Source: Shewanella sp. Isolate11 (GTDB lineage Bacteria; Pseudomonadota; Gammaproteobacteria; Enterobacterales; Shewanellaceae). From it: 64,000 nucleotides of DNA. The notes beneath the pieces are model-generated. The model had not been told where the DNA came from. It did not search any database and saw only the letters and a list, made by a program, of their open reading frames with translations. This document shows, piece by piece, positions 56,248-64,000 of this stretch. Location: NCBI RefSeq assembly GCF_022398315.1, contig NZ_JAKEVF010000001.1, forward strand, positions 37,007 to 101,006. Direction: 5' to 3'. The position numbers and the translations under genes were made by a program. Within the stretch, counting starts at the first letter, position 1. Every line of letters starts with the position of its first letter.

Positions 56248-57659
56248 TATTTTACCCCTCCCTCATACTCACGTTCACCTTTCCAGATATCTGGGCGGGT
56301 GACTCGGAGTGATTCCAAGAGTCTTCCTGTTGCATTAAGAATGCGGTATTCGGCGATAACTTCGTCATATTCAGCCTCTAAATACTCTTTACGGGCTTCG
56401 AAAAGTTCATTTTCGGTATCGAGTAAATCGAGTAGAGTGCGTTGACCAAGGTTGAATTGTTGGCTGTAAGCAACCTGAGTATCTTTAGCTGCTACCACAT
56501 GCTCACGGATGAACATTTTTTGTGGCTCAAGCATTTCATAGGCATTCCAAGCTAGATTGACACCTTCAACGACTTGGCGATAAGCACGTTGACGGATCTC
56601 TTTCGCTTCACCCACTTTGTAGGCCGCTTCTTTTTCGCGGTAATGATCTTTACCCCCTGCGAACAGGTTGTATCTCACTCTTACCATGGCAATGAGGTCG
56701 TTGTTATGTCCACCAACGTCTTGTGAGGCAAAAGCAGAATAACCATCTTCACCATCAATGTTGTTATTCCAATTGCCCGCGAGTTCTAATGAAATTTTGG
56801 GGTAGTAGTTAGACTGCGTAGTATCACGCTCATTGACTGCTGCCTCAATATCACTGGCTGCTGATTTCAATACTGGGTGATTTTCTTCAGCAAGCTTGAC
56901 GCTATTATCAAGATCGGTTGGTAACATATCATCATCAGGTACCGGAACAATAAGGTTTTCGGGGTCATTATGAACGACACGAATAAACTGCGCCTTGGCA
57001 TCATATAGGTTATTTCTAGCTGAGATGACATTGGCGTTCGCACGGGCTAAACGGCCGGTGATTTGTGATAGATCAGCGGTCGAGCCTAAACCCGAATCGG
57101 TACGCTGTTTAATCTGGTCGTAGATATCTTTATGCGTTTGTAAGTTTTTATCTGCCAGCGTTAAAATTTGCTCTTTACGCAGATAGTTGACATAAACTTT
57201 TGCGACTTCAAGTGCCATATCTTCGGCTGCAGCAAATAATGCCCATTGGTCAGCACTGGCTTCAAAGCTGTAGCGATCGACCTCACTGGAAACGTAAAAA
57301 CCATCAAACAGCATTTGCTTGATGCTAAAACCAGCTTCACCACGCATTAGCTCAATGACACCATCATCATCTACGTCACCTTGACCCGCTCGTCTTCTAG
57401 TTGATGTGCTATTGGTTTGTTCCCAACCATAGCCACCACTAATTTCGACGTTAGGCATATAACCTGATACTGCTTGGTTCACTTTTTCTTCGCTGGCTTT
57501 AAAGCGATTAAACGCGATGCGAATTTCTGGATTGGTGTCTAGCGTATGAGCGACAGCTTGCTCTAATGTTTGGCTAGAACACACTCCAGGCAACAACATC
57601 GTACTAATCGCCAACGCCATAGCACTGAGTTTTAGTGGATGCTTAGCTAGATTTTTCAT
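56247..57659 (-). CDS. aggA: TolC-like outer-membrane channel (AggA/LapE)
   Basis: 470-aa TolC-family efflux channel with a signal peptide (cleavage near VCSSQ, about 30). Two repeated OEP domains with the usual landmarks (NRFKASEEKVNQAVSGYMPNVE and NYYPKISLELAGNW) and a C-terminal RILNATGRLLESL motif. It forms the outer-membrane exit of the type I system for the adhesin. In S. oneidensis the corresponding gene is aggA, named for auto-aggregation. Confidence 0.92.
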   Translation of the reverse strand: MKNLAKHPLKLSAMALAISTMLLPGVCSSQTLEQAVAHTLDTNPEIRIAFNRFKASEEKVNQAVSGYMPNVEISGGYGWEQTNSTSTRRRAGQGDVDDDGVIELMRGEAGFSIKQMLFDGFYVSSEVDRYSFEASADQWALFAAAEDMALEVAKVYVNYLRKEQILTLADKNLQTHKDIYDQIKQRTDSGLGSTADLSQITGRLARANANVISARNNLYDAKAQFIRVVHNDPENLIVPVPDDDMLPTDLDNSVKLAEENHPVLKSAASDIEAAVNERDTTQSNYYPKISLELAGNWNNNIDGEDGYSAFASQDVGGHNNDLIAMVRVRYNLFAGGKDHYREKEAAYKVGEAKEIRQRAYRQVVEGVNLAWNAYEMLEPQKMFIREHVVAAKDTQVAYSQQFNLGQRTLLDLLDTENELFEARKEYLEAEYDEVIAEYRILNATGRLLESLRVTRPDIWKGEREYEGGVK

Positions 57660-57689
57660 TGTTAACCCCCCTGGTTATTTGTTGTGAAC

Positions 57690-59072
57690 TTAATGTTCAC
57701 GTAGGGCAGTATCTCTTGCCCTCAAAATTGGATTAAGTATGTACTCTAAAACGGATCTTTGCCCAGTAATTACATCCACGGACGTTAGCATCCCTGGAAT
57801 AATGGGCATTAAAGTTCCATCGTTTTTGGTCAAACTTGATAGTTCAGTTCTAACCCTTACAAGATAGAAACTGTTTCCCTCTTCGTCCTGTGTTGTATCG
57901 GCACTAATGTGCTCTACAACGCCGTTTAGACCGCCATAACGGGTAAAGTCATAGGCCGTCACTTTGACAACGGCGGGTAAGCCAGGATGTAAAAATGCGA
58001 TATCTTTTGGCAGAATTTTGGTTTCGATGAGGAGTTGGTCTTCCGATGGGACGATTTCGATAATATCTATCCCAGGCTGAACCACACCGCCCAAGGTGTT
58101 TATATGAACTGTTTTAATGGTGCCATTAACCGGTGACACAATCTCAGCTTTACTGACTTTATCTCTAGCTCCGACTTGAGCTTCATTAATTCGAGATAAA
58201 CGGGTTTGCATCTCATTGAGTTGCTTACGAGTATCGGCAGCAAATACTAACAAGGCTTCGCGGCGCTTTAAAATAGCTTCATCTTGTGAGGCTTTTAATT
58301 TAGGGCGTAGTAGGCGTAATGACGATAATTCACCTTGAATGTCATTCACCATACGTTCGAGTTTTAGCAGCTCAACTTCGGGTACTACCCCTTTATCTGC
58401 TAAAGGTTTCGTCAGATCTAACTCTCTACTGGCTAGACGAAAACTAGTGGTTAAAGTGTCGATTTTAGATGCGAGTTCTTGAGTTTCTTGCTGTTTCTGC
58501 TGAATTTGTCGTGCAAGAATTTCAAGCTGGTTGCTGAGATTATCTAGCCGCCCTTCATATTCCTCATTCTGTCTACGAACTAGGTCGGGTTCGTTGTCGA
58601 TTAATGATTGGCTAAACTGCAGTGGACGTTTAACAATTTGTACTTGTTGACGCCAGTCGGTGGCAACGGTAGAAATAGTAATACTGTTAAGTTCAGTGCG
58701 TAGACGCAAAACGTTGGCTTGTAAGCTATAGACTTCCTGTTCTTGCTGGGCAAAATCAGATTTAAAGCGGGTATCATCGATACGCACCAAAGGTTGTCCT
58801 TTAGTAACCGTCATCCCTTCTTGGACATATAATTCTTTCATGATCCCACCATCTAAACTCTGAATAACTTGAATTTGAGAAGAAGGGATCACCTTACCAG
58901 TGCCTGTCGTCACTTGATCCAATTTTGAGAAACCTGCCCATATCAGAAAGCACACAGCAAATGCGGTAAGTGACCAAATGATCAATCGATGACTGGTTGG
59001 AGCATCAGTGAGCATGGCACCATAAACATCATCGACCATCTCTAAATCTTGACTGGTGATATGTTTACTCAT
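57690..59072 (-). CDS. HlyD-family membrane fusion protein (LapC-like)
   Basis: 460-aa periplasmic adaptor. One N-terminal helix (about 29-46), a split lipoyl domain (GTGKVIPSSQIQVIQSL and KAEIVSPVNGTIKTVHINTLGG), a long coiled coil between (about 110-300), and the C-terminal beta-barrel (LYLV...ITGQRSVLEYIL). It connects the ABC transporter with the TolC channel. Four-base overlap with the ABC gene (ATGA). Confidence 0.93.
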   Translation of the reverse strand: MSKHITSQDLEMVDDVYGAMLTDAPTSHRLIIWSLTAFAVCFLIWAGFSKLDQVTTGTGKVIPSSQIQVIQSLDGGIMKELYVQEGMTVTKGQPLVRIDDTRFKSDFAQQEQEVYSLQANVLRLRTELNSITISTVATDWRQQVQIVKRPLQFSQSLIDNEPDLVRRQNEEYEGRLDNLSNQLEILARQIQQKQQETQELASKIDTLTTSFRLASRELDLTKPLADKGVVPEVELLKLERMVNDIQGELSSLRLLRPKLKASQDEAILKRREALLVFAADTRKQLNEMQTRLSRINEAQVGARDKVSKAEIVSPVNGTIKTVHINTLGGVVQPGIDIIEIVPSEDQLLIETKILPKDIAFLHPGLPAVVKVTAYDFTRYGGLNGVVEHISADTTQDEEGNSFYLVRVRTELSSLTKNDGTLMPIIPGMLTSVDVITGQRSVLEYILNPILRARDTALREH

Positions 59073-61246
59073 TGCTTTGGCCCTCCGGAGATCAATCCAT
59101 TGGCAAGTTGGTTGAGTACGGTTTCTTTTGGACCGTCGGCAACCAGGTGACCTCTATCGAGTACTATGATGCGATCGACGAGGTTAAGTAGATGCATTTT
59201 GTGAGTAATCAGCAGCAATGTGCGCTCTTTAGCGACATTACCCATAGCTCGGACAAATTGCTTTTCCGCTCGGGCATCTAAACTCGCGGTAGGTTCATCC
59301 ATCAATAATACTGGAGGATCGTTCAGGGTTGCTCTGGCTAGAGCAATGGTTTGTCTCTGCCCACGAGATAGCGCCTGCCCCCCTTCACCTACCTGTTGAT
59401 CTAAGCCTTCTGTTTCGATATCGGTAAACTGGTTAACCCCTGAAAGCTGAACGGCGCGGATGAGTTGATGCTCAGTCACTTGTCGAGTACCAAATAATAT
59501 GTTGTCACGAATGGTGCCGTGAAACAGGGTGATATCTTGAGGCAAATAACCGAAGTTACGACGTAGATCGGTCGGATGAATTTGTGCTGAATCTAAGCCG
59601 TCATATCTTAGACTGCCCTTAGAGGGTTGATATAAACCGACAAGCAGTTTAGCTAGGGTGCTTTTTCCTGAACCATTACGACCGATAATGGCTACTCGTT
59701 CACCCGGATCAATGGATAATGACATTGGGTGGAGTACTGGGCGTTCAGAACCAGGGTAGTTGAAGCTGATGTGATCGGCATTTATCTGGCCTTGAAGGCG
59801 TTGTTTACTAACCAAGTGTCCCTTATTCTCAAACTCGCTTTCTTGCTCCATTATTTGATTCAATTGACGCAGGGCACTGGCAGTGTGATTACCGCGGGTC
59901 ATCAATCCGGCAAGTTGTGCCATAGGCGATATTGCTCGGCTAGACAAGATTACCGCGGCGATGATACCCCCCATTGATATCGCATTATCTGATACTCGGT
60001 ATACCCCAAGAATCACTACGCAGACAACGGTAAGCTGTACTGTAAAATTGGCTAAATTGGTAACTGAAGTTGATATTTTTTTGGCTTTAAGCTGCCAGTT
60101 CGCAGTATGACCAATCATTTGCTGCCAACTTTTTTGTACCAAACCTTCGGCACCGCTGGATTTAATAGACTCTAATGCAGCGAGAGATTCAATTAAGTGA
60201 CCATGCTTTACACTGGCAAACTTACTGCTTTCTTCTATCGCAGCCTTGAGCCTCGGTTGCATGATAAGCGTATAGGCAAGAATGATGAGGCCACCGAGCA
60301 GTGGAATAACTGCTAAATCACCCGATACGATATAAATGATAATTAAGAAAAATACGGCAAAGGGCAGATCAACCAAAGTGGTAATAGTTGCTGATGTTAG
60401 GAGCTCTCGAATATTGTCAAACTCTCCCATCTGTCTCGCCATACCTCCAATACTAGAAGAACGCTTTTCCAGCGGGACGCCAATGACTTTAGCAAATAGC
60501 TTGGAGGAGACAATAATATCGACTTTTTTGCCTGCGACATCGATTAAGTAAGCCCTTAGTTGGCGCATGATAAGGTCAAAAATATAGGCGATACCTGCAC
60601 CAATAGCTAAAACCCACAAAGATTCGAACGCGAGATTAGGCACCACTTTGTCATAAACATTCATGATAAACAGGGGGGAAACCAGTGCAAAAATGTTGAC
60701 TAATACAGAAGCGATTAGCGCATCACGATAAATGGGGGCGGAGTCTTTCAGGGTTTGTAATAACCAATGAGTTTTACTTTCGTGCAGGTGAAGATTTGAG
60801 CCAACATCACCACGATATTGCTGTTTGACCATGAAGAGATAGCCAACATACATCGCTTCGAGTTCTTCAAGAGACAGTTTTTGTTCGCCACCTGTTTCAG
60901 GCAGTTGGATGATGGCATGTTGTTTATCGAAATCAATTTCTCGTAACAAGCAGGCTTTCTGATCTTTAAGTAATAAGATACAAGGTAAAAAAATCGGTGA
61001 GACTTGGTCTAAACCTTTGCGAATAAGTTTTGCAGTGAGTCCGGCTCTGCCTGCCGCTTGAGGTAATAATTCAGGCGTTAAAATATTACCAGCCAGTGGT
61101 AAACCTGCGGCTAATGATTCGCTTGAGCAGGGAGAACCGAAATATTCGGTGAGTAAAATTAAACTGTCTAATAATGGATCAACAGTCACTTTTTGTGAGG
61201 CTGAAACGGTCCACTGTTCAGTTTTTGGAGACGCTGTTGATTGCAT
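59069..61246 (-). CDS. Type I secretion ABC transporter (LapB/RtxB-like)
   Basis: 725 aa. The N-terminal C39-like domain (about 25-145) lacks the catalytic cysteine motif and should only bind substrate. A six-helix exporter domain covers about 165-440. The ATPase has Walker A GRNGSGKST, signature LSRGQRQ (a Gly-to-Arg variant of LSGGQ), Walker B VLLMDEPTAS and the His switch ITHK. It powers export of the RTX adhesin encoded immediately upstream. First gene of the bpf secretion operon after the adhesin terminator. Confidence 0.93.
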   Translation of the reverse strand: MQSTASPKTEQWTVSASQKVTVDPLLDSLILLTEYFGSPCSSESLAAGLPLAGNILTPELLPQAAGRAGLTAKLIRKGLDQVSPIFLPCILLLKDQKACLLREIDFDKQHAIIQLPETGGEQKLSLEELEAMYVGYLFMVKQQYRGDVGSNLHLHESKTHWLLQTLKDSAPIYRDALIASVLVNIFALVSPLFIMNVYDKVVPNLAFESLWVLAIGAGIAYIFDLIMRQLRAYLIDVAGKKVDIIVSSKLFAKVIGVPLEKRSSSIGGMARQMGEFDNIRELLTSATITTLVDLPFAVFFLIIIYIVSGDLAVIPLLGGLIILAYTLIMQPRLKAAIEESSKFASVKHGHLIESLAALESIKSSGAEGLVQKSWQQMIGHTANWQLKAKKISTSVTNLANFTVQLTVVCVVILGVYRVSDNAISMGGIIAAVILSSRAISPMAQLAGLMTRGNHTASALRQLNQIMEQESEFENKGHLVSKQRLQGQINADHISFNYPGSERPVLHPMSLSIDPGERVAIIGRNGSGKSTLAKLLVGLYQPSKGSLRYDGLDSAQIHPTDLRRNFGYLPQDITLFHGTIRDNILFGTRQVTEHQLIRAVQLSGVNQFTDIETEGLDQQVGEGGQALSRGQRQTIALARATLNDPPVLLMDEPTASLDARAEKQFVRAMGNVAKERTLLLITHKMHLLNLVDRIIVLDRGHLVADGPKETVLNQLANGLISGGPKQ

Positions 61247-61446
61247 CTTAAAAACTTATCCTTAAGATTTTATTAAAATTATTAGTTTGAATTAAAGTAT
61301 AGAAGTAATACAGAAACTTACCAAAAGTATTTATAACACAATAGTTTATTCAAATTAATCATTAGTTGTTAATTTAATGTTTATGATACTTGATTAGCGC
61401 GAATTAGTAGCCATAAATTGAGATATAAATTTCAAATCGATAATTA

Positions 61447-61481
61447 AAAGAGCTAAGCATGTTTAATGTGCTTAGCTCTTT
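61447..61481 (-). terminator. Terminator after the adhesin gene
   Basis: Stem AAAGAGCTAAGCA with TGCTTAGCTCTTT and a nine-base loop, followed by T residues on the minus strand. It separates the adhesin from the secretion genes. The remaining 61247-61446 is AT-rich and likely contains the secretion-operon promoter. Confidence 0.85.
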
Positions 61482-61513
61482 GTCATGAACAACCAAAATA
61501 GGCGTTCAATAGT

Positions 61514-64000
61514 CTAGGGAATGTTCTCTGTTATCAGGGTATGATTATCAAGCAGATGTTGAATTACAGTGCTATCACTCCCCTGGCCTGATAAGTCAAC
61601 ATCACTTAAAACGATAGTTAGAGACTCTTCCAAGCCACCATTCGCATGTATGGTGATTACTGTGTCTGTGTTGCCATCGTTATCATAATCTGTGAATTCG
61701 AAGTCAAGGTAAGCATCTAGCGTTGTCGCGTCAGTACTGCCTGCACCTACTCCGGTTAAGATTTCAGAGATATTAAGTGAATCAACGCCATCTTCGAAGT
61801 TATAAACGAGATCAGTGCTGCCATCAGCTGAACCCGCTTCCCATACTATGGTGTCAGCATCGTTATCGATACCAGCGTCTATCAAATCAGAACCTTGGCC
61901 ACCGTATAGGATATCATTCCCTGTGCCACCATCAATTGTGTCGTCTCCGATTCCGCCAAGAATGGTATCGTTTCCGGCACCGCCATCGATAGTGTCATTA
62001 CCTGAGCCGCCAAGTAGTACATCATCACCATCAAGGCCGAAAATCATATCGTCGCCTTCACGACCATAGATGTCATCATTTAAGTTAGCACCCGTAAGAG
62101 AGTCTCCCTCTGTGGTACCAAATATTAGGTTGTTGATGTCATCTGTTCCCGTAACTGTAATGGCATTATCTGGCAAGAGTTCGTGGGTGAATTCGGCTTG
62201 AACAAAGCGTGCCTGCCAGTTACCACCATTATTATCATAGTAAGTGATAGTCCATTGATCGCCAGCATCAACAGAATGATCGCTTAGATATTGGGCTAAA
62301 TTAATTGGGTTATTAGGATCTATCACCGAGGAATCATTCGGATCTGCACTCCAGATATTACTGTAGTCAATACTGGCTTTCATTAATTCAGAATCACTAT
62401 CGTAGTGCCAATCATCGACACCATTATCTGCAGCAAGAACGATAAAAATTATGCCATTGATAGTAAGTGATACAGATACCTCTGTTTCTCGTCTATCGCC
62501 AACGGTTGGATTAACTGTGTCGTAATAATCTGCGATAGCATCTTCTCTTTCATCGATAGGAATTGGTTTATCAAAAGGTGTTTCTTGAAAGTCGGTGAAA
62601 ATATCAAGTGTTCCAGCTGAGGCGTTAGTGTTTATAGCTTCAGCAAGAGTATCACTAACCGTGAGAAGAGCATCTTGATCATTGCCAGACGTTAGTGGCG
62701 ACTTTCCTCCTCCAATAATTACGGTGTTAATGTCAGAACTGTTTGCTGGAACGCTATGAATAATAAACACTCCATCAACTGATTGACCGCCAGAGTTAAT
62801 GGTAAAGGTCAATGATACATCCACTTGATCAATAGCATCGGTATTATCACCCGGTACATAAACCAAGGTACTTAACTCTGAAGCAGAAAGCTCAACTGGG
62901 TTAAAAAAGTCATATTCTAATGCACTGTTACTACCATCTGGCATATACCAAATTTGACCGAGCTCAACGTCATTGGGAGAGCTAGCAGCATTTGTATTTT
63001 CAAGGATTAATGCTGTAATGGTCATCTCATCAGTGGCATCCACATCAATAGGAATAGGGATATTAAGTGGGTAACCCAGAGCATATGGATCGGCTAATTG
63101 AGCAGGATCTGCAGGAACCCAAATTTCTTTAGAGAATTCACCTTGAATAAGGTCTTCTTGACCATTGATTGTTATGGTAACGGTTTCTGTATCGGTGGCA
63201 CCAAATTCATCAGTGACAGTCACATCAAAACTTAGCGTGATGGTTTCGTTAACATCCAAAAATTGAATTAAGTCATTGTCAATTTCGTATAGCCAATTAC
63301 CATTATTATCGACACTGAAACCAGCTTTCAAGGTGGTAGCTAAGTCACTGAAACCATCAACTACAACATCCGTGTTATCACTCTGATGCCAAGTTATATC
63401 GTTGCCATCGTGTGCAGCACTGAGTGTTGGTTGATTGTTGACTATATTATCGACATCATTGACGGTCAACGTACCACTATCACTAATTTTACCATCGTTA
63501 ACATCAATGTCTTCTGTCACTGAACCCGAAGCACTATCGCCATTTTCCAGCGAGATAATAGGGCTGTCGTTGGTGCCTTGAATATTAATGGTGACAACAA
63601 TGGTGTCGGTGGCGCCGAATTCATCGGTGACGGTGACGACAAACTTCTCGGTGGCCGATTGACCTTCAGCGAGGGAGTCCGCAGTGCCATTATTTAAGTC
63701 GTAGGTCCACGCGCCTGTTGCAGGGTCAATATCGAAGCTACCGTAATTCGTGGTATTGCTTAGGTCGTCGGCGAATGACCAAACTGGGTTGTTGGCGATG
63801 ATGGTATCAACATCGCTGACGGTGAGCGTGCCACTGACCTGAGGCGTGCCAGGAACCACTGTGCCGTCATCTAGGTTACCCGCTTCAACGACATTGCCTG
63901 AGTTACTGTCGCCATTTTCCAGCGAGATAATAGGGCTGTCGTTGGTGCCTTGAATATTAATGGTGACAACAATGGTGTCGGTGGCGCCGAATTCATCGGT
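61514..64000 (-). CDS. bpfA: Giant RTX/VCBS adhesin (BpfA/LapA-like), C-terminal part
   Basis: The frame is open to the right edge (829 residues seen); the true start lies beyond the window. From the edge inward come VCBS/cadherin-like repeats (VTDEFGATDT...VTINIQGTNDSP, period about 124 residues), then a vWFA-free extension with a SASA-like domain (about 200 residues). Five or six RTX nonapeptides (GGSGNDTID, GGAGNDTIL, GGTGNDILY) bind Ca2+, and a C-terminal type I secretion signal follows. It is a surface adhesin that drives biofilm formation and is held at the cell by its N-terminus until LapG/BpfG cuts it. The neighbouring operon supplies secretion and control. Confidence 0.9.
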   Translation of the reverse strand, partial: TDEFGATDTIVVTINIQGTNDSPIISLENGDSNSGNVVEAGNLDDGTVVPGTPQVSGTLTVSDVDTIIANNPVWSFADDLSNTTNYGSFDIDPATGAWTYDLNNGTADSLAEGQSATEKFVVTVTDEFGATDTIVVTINIQGTNDSPIISLENGDSASGSVTEDIDVNDGKISDSGTLTVNDVDNIVNNQPTLSAAHDGNDITWHQSDNTDVVVDGFSDLATTLKAGFSVDNNGNWLYEIDNDLIQFLDVNETITLSFDVTVTDEFGATDTETVTITINGQEDLIQGEFSKEIWVPADPAQLADPYALGYPLNIPIPIDVDATDEMTITALILENTNAASSPNDVELGQIWYMPDGSNSALEYDFFNPVELSASELSTLVYVPGDNTDAIDQVDVSLTFTINSGGQSVDGVFIIHSVPANSSDINTVIIGGGKSPLTSGNDQDALLTVSDTLAEAINTNASAGTLDIFTDFQETPFDKPIPIDEREDAIADYYDTVNPTVGDRRETEVSVSLTINGIIFIVLAADNGVDDWHYDSDSELMKASIDYSNIWSADPNDSSVIDPNNPINLAQYLSDHSVDAGDQWTITYYDNNGGNWQARFVQAEFTHELLPDNAITVTGTDDINNLIFGTTEGDSLTGANLNDDIYGREGDDMIFGLDGDDVLLGGSGNDTIDGGAGNDTILGGIGDDTIDGGTGNDILYGGQGSDLIDAGIDNDADTIVWEAGSADGSTDLVYNFEDGVDSLNISEILTGVGAGSTDATTLDAYLDFEFTDYDNDGNTDTVITIHANGGLEESLTIVLSDVDLSGQGSDSTVIQHLLDNHTLITENIP
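63537..64000 (-). repeat. 92-bp exact direct repeat inside the adhesin
   Basis: The 92 bases 63537-63628 recur without change at 63909-64000, giving a period of 372 bases (124 codons). The second copy ends at the window edge and the identity probably goes on. The next module toward the C-terminus (about 63160-63230) has the same protein pattern but differs in DNA, so only the outer modules are being kept identical. Confidence 0.9.

Noticed and set aside
61777..62069. Plus-strand frames rich in Pro/Ser opposite the RTX repeats
   Set aside because: They are mirror images of the GGxGxD repeats; the minus-strand frame is clearly the gene.

Overview
The window looks like a chromosomal segment of a marine or aquatic gammaproteobacterium, most likely Shewanella or a close relative. 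The evidence is the arylsulfotransferase/DsbL/DsbI cluster, an ilvGMDA operon without ilvE, the srkA-dsbA pair, and a complete Lap/Bpf-type adhesin operon in the Shewanella order (RTX adhesin, ABC ATPase, HlyD, TolC/AggA, OmpA, LapG, LapD). No insertion sequence, prophage or CRISPR array was seen. This is ordinary chromosome with several accessory-looking cassettes.

Layout. 1-3405 (minus): dsbL-dsbI-assT, a periplasmic sulfotransferase with its dedicated disulfide-forming pair, followed through a terminator by the start of a porin. 3988-7248 (minus): a PepSY-TM protein and a TonB-dependent receptor behind a Fur box. 7504-12117 (minus): a five-gene operon made of an outer-membrane surface antigen, a TlpA-like thioredoxin, a DUF4266 lipoprotein, a DUF3570 barrel and an ApbE-family protein. 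The DUF3570 protein carries a match to the FMN-attachment motif used by ApbE, which makes this the best candidate in the window for a poorly described system. 12296-16940: a ThrE-like exporter, a MAPEG protein, YgiQ and a DUF1232 protein. 17331-25507: a large Ig/kelch-like lipoprotein, an unknown secreted protein, an S9 peptidase, a membrane protein resembling an AraC-type sensor without its DNA-binding part, a YgbA-like protein behind a possible NsrR site, and a protein with a Glu-Pro repeat.

25694-28852: a translationally coupled trio (lipoprotein, DUF3630-like, SrkA kinase), then dsbA, a small protein and zapB. 29152-34038: ilvE, two tandem acyltransferases and the ComM/YifB AAA+ protein. 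34133-35947: two tandem orphan solute-binding proteins. 36049-44547: the isoleucine/valine block, with ilvY divergent from ilvC, then an ilvL leader peptide and attenuator in front of ilvG-ilvM-ilvD-ilvA. The attenuator can be read completely from the sequence (protector, antiterminator and terminator pairings). 44752-49311: a class V aminotransferase, an Hsp20 chaperone with its Shine-Dalgarno in a hairpin loop, ubiK and rep.

49325-51964 (minus): a GAF-GAF-GGDEF-EAL protein with intact GGDEF and degenerate EAL. 52202-52705: tRNA-Arg(CCG), tRNA-His(GTG) and two identical tRNA-Pro(TGG), followed by decayed tRNA-Pro remnants. 52977-64000 (minus): the Lap/Bpf system. The LapD-like protein (both catalytic motifs degenerate) would sense c-di-GMP and control the LapG protease, which releases the giant RTX adhesin secreted by the type I system encoded between them. 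The adhesin gene runs off the right edge and the porin gene off the left edge.

Several reading frames begin at TTG or GTG upstream of a better ATG. In those cases I give the start that I think is used and say why.
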